Notes under the pieces: model-generated
Databases searched by the model: none
Told to the model about the DNA's origin: nothing
What the model saw: only the letters and a program-made list of their open reading frames with translations
Translations under genes and position numbers: made by a program
Assembly: GCF_017948405.1 (NCBI RefSeq)
Contig: NZ_CP072844.1
Span: 434,001 to 498,000, forward strand
Length of the DNA stretch: 64,000 nt
Origin: Psychrosphaera aestuarii
GTDB lineage: Bacteria; Pseudomonadota; Gammaproteobacteria; Enterobacterales; Alteromonadaceae
Direction: 5' to 3'
Part shown: positions 8,684 to 17,166 of the stretch, piece after piece
Position numbering within the stretch: position 1 is the stretch's first letter
Layout: the number at the start of each line of letters is the position of its first letter

Positions 8684-10029
8684 ATGTCTTTTAAATTGTA
8701 CTTATCAATCAAAGAATAAAGGGTTGGGCGTGTTACTCCAAGCAGTTCAGCCGTGCGTGAAATATTATGCTTTGCCTGTGCAAATGCGGTTCTTATAGCC
8801 TGGCTTTCGGCGTTTTCTCTTACCGCTTTTAAATTCAGCTCGGTCACTTCATTGTCACTTGAAGCAACATTATAAAAACCTAAATCTTCAGCGGTAATTA
8901 AATTAGCATCAGAAATAATTACTGCTGACTTTAATTTGTTTTGTAGCTCACGAATATTACCCGACCAATTATGGTTCATCATGGCTTGAATGGCATCTTC
9001 CGAGAAACCTCGTACATTCTGCGAAAACTCTTTATTAAAAATATTTAGAAAGTGCTTTGCTAATACAACAACATCACCACTTCGATCGCGTAACGGTGGA
9101 ATTTCTATCGTGACTTCACCGACACGATAATATAAGTCTTCACGAAACTCTTCACGCTTTGACATATCTGGTAAATCACGATGTGTCGCGCAAATAACCC
9201 GAACATTAACGGAAATTTCACTACGCCCGCCAACACGTTCGATTACACGCTCTTGTAAAAAACGTAACATCTTGGCTTGTAAATTTAATGGCATATCGCC
9301 AATTTCATCTAAAAATAAAGTGCCACCGTTCGCAAACTCGACTTTACCTTTGGTGGTTTTAGCGGCGCCGGTAAATGCACCTTTTTCGTAACCAAAAAGC
9401 TCACTTTCTAACAAATTATCTGGAATAGACGCGCAGTTAATTGCAACAAACGGCCCTTTGTTTCTCGGACTAGCATCATGAATGGCGCGTGCGAATACTT
9501 CTTTACCTGTACCACTTTCGCCAAGCAATAAGGTAGTGATGTCTGCTTTCGCAATTCGCTCTGCTAAACGACATGCCTTTTGAATATCAGGGCTATTTCC
9601 AATAATACCACCGAACGGATTTTGGCCATGTTGCAACGAGCGATGTTCGGCTTCTAATTTAGCAAGGTGGAAAGCGCGACCAACAATAATCGACAGCGTC
9701 TCCATATCAATAGGTTTCTGATAAAAATCGTAAGCTCCTAGCTCAATCGCTTTTAATGCATTGGCTTTGTCAGAGTTGCCAGTAACAACAATAACTTTGG
9801 TATTCGGCGCGAGTGACATTATTTCAGCAAGAATAGCTAAGCCTTCAGAAGCATTGGCCGGGTCAGGTGGCAAGCCCAAATCTAACGTAACAACTTTTGG
9901 CTCATGGCGGCGTAATTGAGAAATAGCTTTTTGACGGTCCTCGGCAAAAATCAATTCATAATCAGATAAGCCCCATTTAAGTTGCTTTTGAATACCTAAG
10001 TCGTCTTCAACAATTAATAACTTGTCCAT
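8671..10029 (-). CDS. prsR: PrsR, PEP-CTERM-box sigma-54 response regulator
   Basis: 452 residues from ATG 10029, preferred over an upstream frame-open start because MDKLLIVEDD is the normal N-terminus and it overlaps the prsK stop (TAATG). Receiver domain with phospho-acceptor Asp50 (VVTLDLGLPP). AAA+ domain with Walker A GESGTGKE, GAFTGA sigma-54-contact loop and GGTLFLDEIGDM. C-terminal Fis-type HTH ending KYNLKDIKPD. It activates sigma-54 promoters of PEP-CTERM genes in related systems. Candidate targets in this window have -24/-12 elements at 15952-15968 and 18102-18118. Confidence 0.93.
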   Translation of the reverse strand: MDKLLIVEDDLGIQKQLKWGLSDYELIFAEDRQKAISQLRRHEPKVVTLDLGLPPDPANASEGLAILAEIMSLAPNTKVIVVTGNSDKANALKAIELGAYDFYQKPIDMETLSIIVGRAFHLAKLEAEHRSLQHGQNPFGGIIGNSPDIQKACRLAERIAKADITTLLLGESGTGKEVFARAIHDASPRNKGPFVAINCASIPDNLLESELFGYEKGAFTGAAKTTKGKVEFANGGTLFLDEIGDMPLNLQAKMLRFLQERVIERVGGRSEISVNVRVICATHRDLPDMSKREEFREDLYYRVGEVTIEIPPLRDRSGDVVVLAKHFLNIFNKEFSQNVRGFSEDAIQAMMNHNWSGNIRELQNKLKSAVIISDANLITAEDLGFYNVASSDNEVTELNLKAVRENAESQAIRTAFAQAKHNISRTAELLGVTRPTLYSLIDKYNLKDIKPD

Positions 10030-12080
10030 TAGTCTTCCCTTGTCGTCAGAGGTAAGCACATCACAAAAGTGGTGCCAATTCCCAAATCACTATTTACCGT
10101 TAATATGCCACCACTTTCTGCAGCAAAGGTTTTTGCTTCGTATACACCAACGCCCATGCCTGCATTTCCTTTTGTGGTTTCAAATGGCTTGAATAGTTGA
10201 TTATCAATGAAATCTTGGCTCATTCCAATGCCTGTATCGGAAATAATAATCTTAATATCTTGCTTATGGCTGTCCAATGTAAGCTTCACCAGAACAGATC
10301 CGTTTTCGTCTGTTGCTTGTTGGGCATTGTCGATGAGATGGCCGATAACGGAACTAAACCTGTCTTTATCAAGTGCAATTGATAGCTCGTTTGGGTGTGC
10401 AACAAATAACGGCTTAGGTTTAGCATTTTGAAATTGTTCAACAACTTCCGATAACGTCCGATTAACCTCTATCAGGGCCTCCGAGCTTCTTTGTTGCTGT
10501 TTGTCCTTCAGCTGCGTTAGCATTTTATCCATGCGAACCTTAGTGTGCTCGAGCGTTTCAAAGGTATCATCTATAAATTCTGGGTTATCTCTAAACTTCT
10601 TGCTGTTACTAACAATCATACCGATTTGAGCGATAACGTTTTTAAGGTCATGTACAACAAACGCTGACATTCTATTAAAAGCAGCAAATTTTGCGTTCTC
10701 TTCTAGCCGTTCTTTTGCTTCACCTGATCGAATAAAGCTACTTACCTGTGACGATACTGCGGTTAGATAGTCTCGTATTTCCCAGTTAATTTTAATTCGG
10801 TCGGCATTTTTACTGGATAATAAAAAGCAGCCATGTAGTTCTTTATTAATAAAGATTGGCAAGACTATTTCTATGCCGTCGGCCATTAACGCCTCGACTT
10901 TGCAGTCACTAAAATGAGTTTTATATTCTTCTCGGTCAAAATCTGGCAAGTCTAAAATCCAGTGACTTTTATCTAGCTTTGGAATGAGGCAATGTAATTC
11001 AAGCATGCCTTTGTGTGACAGTCCAAAAACATCGGGCGTGGTTAATTCTAAGTGTTCATGTCTACGCACGATATAAGCACCGGTAGAATAATGTAGCGAG
11101 CCACAAACCCCTTTAAGGCTAGTAACGTAAAAGTCTTTATCGCCTTCCGCTTCATTTAGGGTATTTGTTAACTTTAACCACTCTTCGCGATAGTCAAACT
11201 GATTTGCGTAAAAATGCTTTTGAATATAAGTGCGGAAATATTTGCGAAGTGACTCTGAAATAAAGATATAAGCCAAAGCAACTAAAGCTCCAGCAATAAA
11301 TACCGTTTGTATTACTCCTGACCAAGAAGCCCCAATTTGCTGAATAATGTAGCCCGTCAACGCCATGATCAACAGATAAATACCTGAAAACAGCAAGAGA
11401 GAACTGTTTAATACAACATCTCTAGAGATAAATACGCGTAAATTCCATGCCGAAACTCGTTTCATGCTCAGCAATAGGAAAGGCGTTAACATCGCATATA
11501 TATAGGGTCTCGAAGCTAAGTAATTAATATCAACATTACTTAATAACAAGGCATTCGACATCATCACTAAGTGAAAAATGTTTACCATTGCCAAGCCCAA
11601 TACCAAAGGCTTATAAGCCCATTTATTGTCACCTGCACTACGATAAATTTGTTCAATAAGAATAAGCTGAATGATGCTACCAAGCAGGCTCGCGCCAATA
11701 ATAATTTGCAGTTCTAAAGCGGGACTTAAAAGTGGAGAAAATATCGCCATATTAAATATGACAACTAGAAAGCCAATAGTTAGTACAAACTTACCTCTAA
11801 TAAAACTGCTAATCTTTTCGTGCTGCGAGTCTAATATTGCCAGTAACAAAAGCGTCCACATTGCAATTTGAAAAGATTCTAGCAATGGTGATATGAAAAA
11901 CGGTGAACTTGATACAGAAGCGCCTAGCGCATAACCAATCACCCAAATAACCATGGTTATATAGGTAAGTAAAAATATTGAACGAACCGGACCTTTTGCT
12001 CGACTACCAAATAAAAGCGCAGCATTGGTTAAATATCCAAGCAAACATAAAGTTAGGCCGATAAAATATGCGATTTCCAC
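10029..12080 (-). CDS. prsK: PrsK, PEP-CTERM system sensor histidine kinase
   Basis: 683 residues. About eight to ten transmembrane helices fill residues 1-290, followed by a GAF-like region (about 310-450). The H-box is FVVHDLKN, and the ATPase domain has IDNAQQAT (N box), SDTGIGMS (G1) and GMGVGVYEAK. This membrane-sensor plus GAF plus kinase order is that of PrsK. GTG start with AGGA upstream. It pairs with PrsR at a one-base overlap. Signal unknown. It is the sixth gene of a likely operon that starts at the Tat-signal protein. Confidence 0.92.
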   Translation of the reverse strand: MEIAYFIGLTLCLLGYLTNAALLFGSRAKGPVRSIFLLTYITMVIWVIGYALGASVSSSPFFISPLLESFQIAMWTLLLLAILDSQHEKISSFIRGKFVLTIGFLVVIFNMAIFSPLLSPALELQIIIGASLLGSIIQLILIEQIYRSAGDNKWAYKPLVLGLAMVNIFHLVMMSNALLLSNVDINYLASRPYIYAMLTPFLLLSMKRVSAWNLRVFISRDVVLNSSLLLFSGIYLLIMALTGYIIQQIGASWSGVIQTVFIAGALVALAYIFISESLRKYFRTYIQKHFYANQFDYREEWLKLTNTLNEAEGDKDFYVTSLKGVCGSLHYSTGAYIVRRHEHLELTTPDVFGLSHKGMLELHCLIPKLDKSHWILDLPDFDREEYKTHFSDCKVEALMADGIEIVLPIFINKELHGCFLLSSKNADRIKINWEIRDYLTAVSSQVSSFIRSGEAKERLEENAKFAAFNRMSAFVVHDLKNVIAQIGMIVSNSKKFRDNPEFIDDTFETLEHTKVRMDKMLTQLKDKQQQRSSEALIEVNRTLSEVVEQFQNAKPKPLFVAHPNELSIALDKDRFSSVIGHLIDNAQQATDENGSVLVKLTLDSHKQDIKIIISDTGIGMSQDFIDNQLFKPFETTKGNAGMGVGVYEAKTFAAESGGILTVNSDLGIGTTFVMCLPLTTRED

Positions 12081-12111
12081 AACTAGTTCCTGTTTTAATT
12101 ATTATGCTAGT

Positions 12112-12153
12112 TACTGACTACTGACTACTGACTACTGACTACTGACTACTGAG
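12112..12153. repeat. Heptamer tandem repeat (TACTGAC)x6
   Basis: Six head-to-tail copies of TACTGAC, the last with one change (TACTGAG). They fill most of the 65-base gap between the protease stop codon (which lies inside the repeat) and prsK. Unit length seven would slip easily and change the spacing before prsK. Confidence 0.95.
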
Positions 12154-12967
12154 GCACTTGTTTAAGCAACTCATGTATTTCTGAAACAGGAATCGCATAA
12201 CTAATACCACTAGGATCTGATAATACACTCTCACGGGTCTTTTTCACTAGCACACTATTAATAATGGCGATGACCTTTCCAGATTTAACCTCAACAACCG
12301 GGCTACCGCTATTGCCAGGGTACGCTGTAACATCAAGTTGATATACAAAAAGTGGGTCGCGAAGCCTTTTAATCATTTCAATTGATAACTGACTGGCATT
12401 TTGTTGAGGAATCGCTTGAGGCACAAAGGCTGACACATAACCAATATTAATTGCTTTAAACAAACCCAATACCGAACCAATTGGCAAACCGGCCATCATA
12501 ATTTGGCTGCCAGCCGGCGCGTTATATTTAGCACCGCTTAATTGCATTGCGGGTAGAGGTGCATCTATTTTAATAATCGCAACATCGGCACGTTCGTCCT
12601 GTGCAATCAACGTCGCGTTATAAAAGCGAGCTTTAGTACTCTCACCAACATGCACCGAAATCTGCGCTTTATCCGCCAAGTATTCATCACCATTAACCAC
12701 ATGATGATTAGTCGCAATGATGCTACTCGTAGCGTTTGAGCTAACAACAAAGCCTGTACCGCGTAATTGATATCGTGGTGCACTTAACGGGTTATAAACA
12801 CCGACACCAACAACCGATTGCTTAGTTGCGTTGGCCAATTCAATGAGCTTGTTTGGCTCGTGGGCTTGTGCATTAGACACTAAAAAAGGAGTAAATATCA
12901 CACATAGCAATGCATACAATGCAACGACTGATCTAGAACCGCAAAACTGATTAACCAAGCCTGTCAT
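12146..12967 (-). CDS. Exported trypsin-like serine protease
   Basis: 273 residues. Signal peptide around residues 14-35 ending SNAQA. Trypsin-fold catalytic triad: His89 in TNHHVV, Asp128 in ADVAII, Ser220 in PGNSGSP. There is no PDZ domain, unlike DegP, so this is a minimal HtrA-like protease acting in the periplasm. Its start overlaps the end of the nucleotidyltransferase gene by 17 bases, which ties it to that operon. It may process the exported product of the first gene of the operon (inference). A downstream start would remove the signal, so the long form was kept. Confidence 0.82.
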   Translation of the reverse strand: MTGLVNQFCGSRSVVALYALLCVIFTPFLVSNAQAHEPNKLIELANATKQSVVGVGVYNPLSAPRYQLRGTGFVVSSNATSSIIATNHHVVNGDEYLADKAQISVHVGESTKARFYNATLIAQDERADVAIIKIDAPLPAMQLSGAKYNAPAGSQIMMAGLPIGSVLGLFKAINIGYVSAFVPQAIPQQNASQLSIEMIKRLRDPLFVYQLDVTAYPGNSGSPVVEVKSGKVIAIINSVLVKKTRESVLSDPSGISYAIPVSEIHELLKQVPQ

Positions 12968-14048
12968 TTTGTTTATCCTTTGATTTATCTTCTAAATAGC
13001 GTTCTTTAAAGTTATATATAAACTTTCGACATAAGTGCGGTATTAAAATATGTATTGGCATTTTAATGAGGTGGCTTCGCATATATAGCCAAAATAATGC
13101 AAAGCGTTGTCTAATACCATCTTGCTCTACAGTGTCGGCGCTAAATACAAAGTGATAAGACGGCAAGGTAACTTGCGCAGTAATAAAGCGTCGATTAATG
13201 AGCTGTTCTACAGAATCGAAACCCTTTTTATCGCCAATATTTAGTAATACAAAGTATAACGCCAACTCAATATAAGTCTCTAGTCCTAACGCCCTAGCTC
13301 TGTCTAACAACCGGCTAGATGCATTGGCGTCGCTTATTTCGTTATATAAAATAATTAAGTCTGTAATGTCTCGAATAGCGTGAGGAAACTCACCTTCAGT
13401 AAACAAGTGAGTTGCGCTATGAATAAACCTATCGATCTCGTCTAGAGTTTGCATTTTTAACTGTGGTAACAATACCGCGTTTAACCGATTTGCATTGAAG
13501 TGCTTTTTGTTCGTCAAAGGCAAGATGTTGTGATGTAAATCTATCGTAGTGAACCTTTTGTTGTGCACTAAAGGTTGAATTTCATGCATCCACTCTCGAA
13601 AATAACGTTTGTCATAATCAGTTTCTTTATTATGAAAATAACCCAACGTCATCAAGGCTATTTCTGCTTCCCGCAATTGGGCCTTGTCGACAAGAATATC
13701 GATATCGTTAAAAATTCGGCCATTGCTAGTATCTGATGATAGCGCAATATAAGCCGCGCCTTTTAAAACAGTAGAAGGGATGTTTCGCTCAGACAAGCAA
13801 GTGGCTATTTCGTTAAGCTCTCTGTTAATGTTAACTTTTTGTTGAGCGACAAACTTATTGGAATTAGCGAAGTGAATCTTTACTTTATTTGGTACAAATT
13901 CTTCACAATGATGCACTTGAATTCGCCACCATAATCGCCCAAGCATATTTTGATCTCGACCATGAGTGACAACTTTACTCCACTCATCTAGCGTTAAATG
14001 CTCGATCTTTGCGGGGTTATTATATATTGAGATTAAAAGATTACTCAT
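12951..14048 (-). CDS. Nucleotidyltransferase family protein (HPr-rel-A locus)
   Basis: 365 residues. The active-site core reads VLKGAAY (94-100) then NGRIFNDIDILVDKAQ (109-124) with Asp115 and Asp117 as metal ligands. This is the pattern of the NTP_transf_5 family, which is also found beside lasso-peptide and HprK-related clusters. The C-terminal half is helical and His-rich with no further recognised domain. ATG overlaps the kinase stop by four bases (ATGA). It would transfer a nucleotide to a hydroxyl or phosphate of a co-encoded protein or peptide; the substrate is unknown. Confidence 0.82.
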   Translation of the reverse strand: MSNLLISIYNNPAKIEHLTLDEWSKVVTHGRDQNMLGRLWWRIQVHHCEEFVPNKVKIHFANSNKFVAQQKVNINRELNEIATCLSERNIPSTVLKGAAYIALSSDTSNGRIFNDIDILVDKAQLREAEIALMTLGYFHNKETDYDKRYFREWMHEIQPLVHNKRFTTIDLHHNILPLTNKKHFNANRLNAVLLPQLKMQTLDEIDRFIHSATHLFTEGEFPHAIRDITDLIILYNEISDANASSRLLDRARALGLETYIELALYFVLLNIGDKKGFDSVEQLINRRFITAQVTLPSYHFVFSADTVEQDGIRQRFALFWLYMRSHLIKMPIHILIPHLCRKFIYNFKERYLEDKSKDKQNDRLG

Positions 14049-14944
14049 GATTGCAAACTCTCAAACCAGTCTATGGCAGCTGAATTATCACTATATTGCA
14101 AAGAGTAGCCTTGAATGCCATCAACAAAGTTAGTCAATGTATTAAAACCTGATAAACCTAAAATATTATAATTAAATGAGTTTTCAATAACCGAAAAAAA
14201 CACCTTATCTTGACTCATGGCTTCTGAGTAAATATCGGTATTCACGACATATTTTGGAAAAATAACATGGGTGGCTTTGGACTTGATGTTAATGTTTTGC
14301 AACGCACTATCTGGCGCTTTAAATAGGCATACATCACCTTTGTGCGTATCACGAACAATATCTGAATGGATAGCATTAGGGAAAGCATTTTGCACTACAT
14401 CTATAGATTGGTTTTTTAGGTTAATTGGCCTAGCTAGAGGTTGTATTAAGCCCGAATCGGTATCTATTAAGGTTAATTCATCAGAAAGCAACCGCCATCC
14501 AGAGTACACCAACAAAGCGGTTAAGGTACTTTTACCTGAACCAGGCGGAGCTGGCATTACGATACAAACTCCCTCTTTTTCAATAACTGCAGCGTGAACA
14601 ATTAAATATTGGTGGCTATGGGAAGAAATACACCAGTTTAATCCCCACTCAAACATGGGAAAAGCCTGTGAGGCACCAATAGGTGTAAAAGGTTCGTTAT
14701 CGCCTAGCGAAAAAATGCATTGTTTTCTTACGAAGCGTCTAATAAAAGACTTGGAGGTTCGTAACCTAATTTCAAAATCAACAAAACTATTGTCGGGAAG
14801 AGCAGTAAATTCGGAGTAAATTTTTGAGATTTCTTGATAAACAACATCAAAGTCACTATCAACAGACACAGAAAAAGGACCGACATCAAACTTGAGAATA
14901 TTTCCTTTTTTCAACTGTGATTGGGGTAATTCCTTTATCTTCAA
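14045..14944 (-). CDS. HprK-related kinase A
   Basis: 299 residues related to the C-terminal kinase domain of HPr kinase. HAAV (117-120) precedes the P-loop APPGSGKST (132-140), and LLSDELTLID (152-161) is the following acidic motif. There is no phosphotransferase HPr nearby, so it is not a catabolite-repression kinase. It sits three bases after the PqqD-like gene and overlaps the nucleotidyltransferase. Kinases of this shape phosphorylate a Ser of a peptide in lasso-type pathways; here the target could be the exported protein at the head of the operon (inference). Confidence 0.85.
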   Translation of the reverse strand: MKIKELPQSQLKKGNILKFDVGPFSVSVDSDFDVVYQEISKIYSEFTALPDNSFVDFEIRLRTSKSFIRRFVRKQCIFSLGDNEPFTPIGASQAFPMFEWGLNWCISSHSHQYLIVHAAVIEKEGVCIVMPAPPGSGKSTLTALLVYSGWRLLSDELTLIDTDSGLIQPLARPINLKNQSIDVVQNAFPNAIHSDIVRDTHKGDVCLFKAPDSALQNINIKSKATHVIFPKYVVNTDIYSEAMSQDKVFFSVIENSFNYNILGLSGFNTLTNFVDGIQGYSLQYSDNSAAIDWFESLQS

Positions 14945-14947
14945 CGA

Positions 14948-15208
14948 CTAGCTCTCTATCAGTGCTCTCTTTTGTAACGAGTCTACCGTATTATTAACAG
15001 CCGACAAAGCTTCATCTTCAGTACAACCGTAGTCTTTTATAATAGTTGCAGCTAAGGCTTGCTTATCTGGTGCGCCGGAACTTAATAGGGTAAAAAAGTC
15101 TTGGTTATCTAAGGGAACAAAGAGGGTTTCAGAATGCGTGGTGTGGTAGATATAAGTACCGTGACCCTCATGAGTGCGGGTCACAATACCAGGATAAAAC
15201 TTTAACAA
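14948..15208 (-). CDS. PqqD-like peptide chaperone (HPr-rel-A system)
   Basis: 86 residues, the right size for a stand-alone PqqD/RRE winged-helix domain. The C-terminal half (LLSSGAPDKQALAATIIKDY, then CTEDEALSAVNNTVDSLQK) matches the PqqD helix pattern with the L..GG.s-like turn degraded. TTG start at 15208 lies inside the end of the preceding gene (seven-base overlap) without a clear Shine-Dalgarno, so translation is probably coupled. PqqD relatives bind leader peptides and present them to modifying enzymes. Confidence 0.75.
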   Translation of the reverse strand: MLKFYPGIVTRTHEGHGTYIYHTTHSETLFVPLDNQDFFTLLSSGAPDKQALAATIIKDYGCTEDEALSAVNNTVDSLQKRALIES

Positions 15209-15876
15209 ACCGTATCAGCTTCCCAACTCATATCTTCCTGACCTTCATGAATCAGGTTAGTTAAGATTAGCTTAGCATCAGTATACGACACTCGGCCTTG
15301 TTCGTAGTCTCTACAGAAGTTACGGATCTCTTCTTGTGTGTAAGGGTAACCGCTTGCGCCATACAATGGATCAGCATTTAGATAGGCTGTTAGCATGAAG
15401 CGGTCGACCTGGGTGACTGAATGACCATTGATATTGGCTGTTTCGCCGCCTTTAGTCCAGTTGCTAGGTGAAAGAACATCTCTAACTTGGGCTGCCAATA
15501 ACGACCCCGGGAAAATACCACCAATACCACCATAAAACTTGTCGTAGTAAAAGTCTGGTAATTTGCTACCGCCTTTTGATGTTTGGCATTCGTTGTCATT
15601 GCTTGTCACGCGAGCTGATGAACTCGAACGTTTAGGGCCTTTATTTTTGTCATTTTTGTGCTCATGGAAATAGCCAGGGCTAAAACCGTTAAAACGCGTG
15701 ATTCTGGAAGTAGAGGACATTCCCGCAGATTGGTGACTAGAGTTCGCATTTCCAGTCGCCCACACAGGTGCGGCCGCGATTGCCGTTATTACTGGGGCAA
15801 CCTTTGCACTTTTGATCAGGAGCTGTCGTCTAGAGGCTTTTAATGCGCCCTTAACGTCGTTTTTTTGATTTTCCAT
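15202..15876 (-). CDS. Tat-signal protein of unknown function, candidate substrate
   Basis: 224 residues from ATG 15876 (GGTGG ribosome site; a GTG at 15888 is the longer alternative). SRRQLLIK at 15-22 followed by a hydrophobic run to APVWA at about 40 fits a twin-arginine signal with cleavage after Ala40. Residues 45-100 are Ser/Lys/His-rich and disordered-looking; the rest is folded, with DKFYGGIGGIFPG and a C-terminal Cys224. I do not recognise a family. First gene of the HPr-rel-A operon behind a sigma-54 promoter. Role as substrate of the kinase, nucleotidyltransferase and PqqD-like protein is a hypothesis. Confidence 0.75.
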   Translation of the reverse strand: MENQKNDVKGALKASRRQLLIKSAKVAPVITAIAAAPVWATGNANSSHQSAGMSSTSRITRFNGFSPGYFHEHKNDKNKGPKRSSSSARVTSNDNECQTSKGGSKLPDFYYDKFYGGIGGIFPGSLLAAQVRDVLSPSNWTKGGETANINGHSVTQVDRFMLTAYLNADPLYGASGYPYTQEEIRNFCRDYEQGRVSYTDAKLILTNLIHEGQEDMSWEADTVC

Positions 15877-15951
15877 GTTTCTTACCACCAGAATTTATTA
15901 CAGAGCTTTGTTTAATTATAAACAGACAAGCCGAAATTATAAACATAATTG

Positions 15952-15968
15952 TGCAATTTATAGGCCGT
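15952..15968 (-). promoter_or_regulatory. Sigma-54 promoter of the HPr-rel-A operon
   Basis: Reverse-strand ACGGCCTATAAATTGCA: the invariant GG and GC are separated by exactly ten bases, and the -12 element is TTGCA. The -24 half is imperfect after GG (CC for CAC). Transcription would begin near 15941, about 65 bases before the ATG at 15876. Fits activation by PrsR, encoded at the end of the same gene set. Confidence 0.6.
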
Positions 15969-16020
15969 GTTTTAACTTGTTGATTTTGTTTGTTTTTTAT
16001 TCCTGCTTAGAAGCTATTGT

Positions 16021-16070
16021 TAAATATCCTGACAGTAAATAAAATGCCAACTTTTGCGCTAGGATATTTA
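16021..16070. repeat. Perfect 10-base inverted repeat
   Basis: TAAATATCCT at 16021-16030 and AGGATATTTA at 16061-16070, centre about 90 bases upstream of the sigma-54 promoter's transcription-start side. The position is suitable for an enhancer-type activator site. Confidence 0.55.
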
Positions 16071-16080
16071 CCTAAGTAAA
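16067..16080. promoter_or_regulatory. Palindrome TTTACCTAAGTAAA, possible activator site
   Basis: Symmetric TTTAC(N4)GTAAA with a near-symmetric centre, partly overlapping the right arm of the inverted repeat. It lies about 100 bases upstream of the reverse -24/-12 promoter, in the usual range for a sigma-54 activator. Binding by PrsR is untested inference. Confidence 0.4.
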
Positions 16081-16277
16081 GCGGGTTTATTAAATACAAA
16101 TATGCGCGTAATTTGTAATTAAGGTTTTGAAATCTATTTAACTTATTTTAAAGGCAAAATATGAGGAATAAGCTTTACTAATTTATAACGCACAGAACAT
16201 CATTAAAATGGTTTTACAAATGAAAAATTTAAAGGCACTGTGTAAGTGATAAAGGAACGCAGTTTAGGACAATTGTT

Positions 16278-17153
16278 ATGAATTTCTTGAAAAGTCTATC
16301 TAAAAAACCTGTAATAGGTGGTGCGGTTAGATATTTGATGCAAGTGTTAGCCAATCAACAAGCGAAAAGTATTGCTAACCATTTCTCTGAGTATTTGCAA
16401 CCAACAGTAGCAATGACAGAATCTGAAAAAGAAAAGGCATTCGCAATAAGACACGACGTTTATTGTGAGGAATTAAAATTTGAACCGCTTAGAGAGTCTA
16501 GACTGGAAAATGACGAATTTGACAAGCAGTCTATCCACTGCCTCATACAACACCGCTCTACGGAAAAATATGCCGGTACGGTTAGAATGGTATGTTCTAA
16601 CTCTCCTGAACAACTATTACCAATAGAAAAATATTGCCTAGACTCAATTGATCATCCAACCCTAAACCCAAACCTATTTAAACGCGAAGAAATTTGTGAG
16701 ATTTCGAGATTAGCAGTACCTTCAGAATTCAGACGTCGACAATCAGATAAGTTTAAAGGTGCTGCGACAGGTGCAATTAATGAAACAGTTTATTCTGAAC
16801 GTGAATTACGTTGCTTCCCTTTTATTGCGGTAGGTTTATATCTTTCTGCTGCGAGTGTGGTTATGAAGGCCGGCGTAAAACATGTCTTTGTTATGATGGA
16901 GCCTAGATTAGCTCGAAGCTTAAAGTTTGTCGGGATAGAGTTCGAACAAATTGGTCCTGTTGTTGACTACCACGGCAAGCGAGCACCTTACTACATAGAT
17001 CCTTATTCGTTGCATAAAACACTAAGCCCTGGATTTCAGCTATTATTTAAAAATATCATTAATGATCTTTCTTTGGACAACAAAGAAAACTTCGATGCAG
17101 AATTAATAGGTGTACATGCCTTTCCAAAAAAACTAATCCAAACTGAGTCATAA
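16278..17153 (+). CDS. Exosortase system-associated acyltransferase
   Basis: 291 residues of the PEP-CTERM/exosortase-associated acyltransferase family, whose fold resembles acyl-homoserine-lactone synthases and GNAT enzymes. The N-terminal signature RHDVYCEELKFEP is at 58-70; CEISRLAVPSEFRRR follows near 149-163. It stands in front of the ThiF-like gene with a 13-base gap, so both are probably one transcript. The acyl donor and acceptor are unknown; context suggests modification of a component of the exosortase or peptide pathway. No good sigma-54 site was found directly upstream. Confidence 0.88.
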   Translation: MNFLKSLSKKPVIGGAVRYLMQVLANQQAKSIANHFSEYLQPTVAMTESEKEKAFAIRHDVYCEELKFEPLRESRLENDEFDKQSIHCLIQHRSTEKYAGTVRMVCSNSPEQLLPIEKYCLDSIDHPTLNPNLFKREEICEISRLAVPSEFRRRQSDKFKGAATGAINETVYSERELRCFPFIAVGLYLSAASVVMKAGVKHVFVMMEPRLARSLKFVGIEFEQIGPVVDYHGKRAPYYIDPYSLHKTLSPGFQLLFKNIINDLSLDNKENFDAELIGVHAFPKKLIQTES

Positions 17154-17166
17154 GTCGGGCCAAATT

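Larger units (their letters stand above)
15877..16277. other. 400-base divergent regulatory region
   Basis: The only long gene-free stretch. It contains the reverse sigma-54 promoter (15952-15968), a perfect 10-base inverted repeat (16021-16030 with 16061-16070) and a TTTAC...GTAAA palindrome (16067-16080). It separates the HPr-rel-A/prsKR operon from the divergent acyltransferase. AT-rich. No open frame worth calling. Confidence 0.7.

Noticed and set aside
12112..12153. Possible CRISPR-like repeat array
   Set aside because: Units are seven bases, directly joined, with no spacers and no cas genes.
14045..14944. Catabolite-repression HPr kinase
   Set aside because: No HPr, and lacks the N-terminal half and phosphatase signature of HprK; it fits the HprK-related kinase A group better.
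15390..15599. 69-residue reverse-strand reading frame inside the Tat-signal gene
   Set aside because: Out-of-frame shadow without ribosome site; composition follows the real gene.
16231..16246. Possible sigma-54 promoter before the acyltransferase (AAGGCACTG...)
   Set aside because: The -24 half is good but ten bases after GG stands GT, not GC, and there is no TTGC. Not supported.
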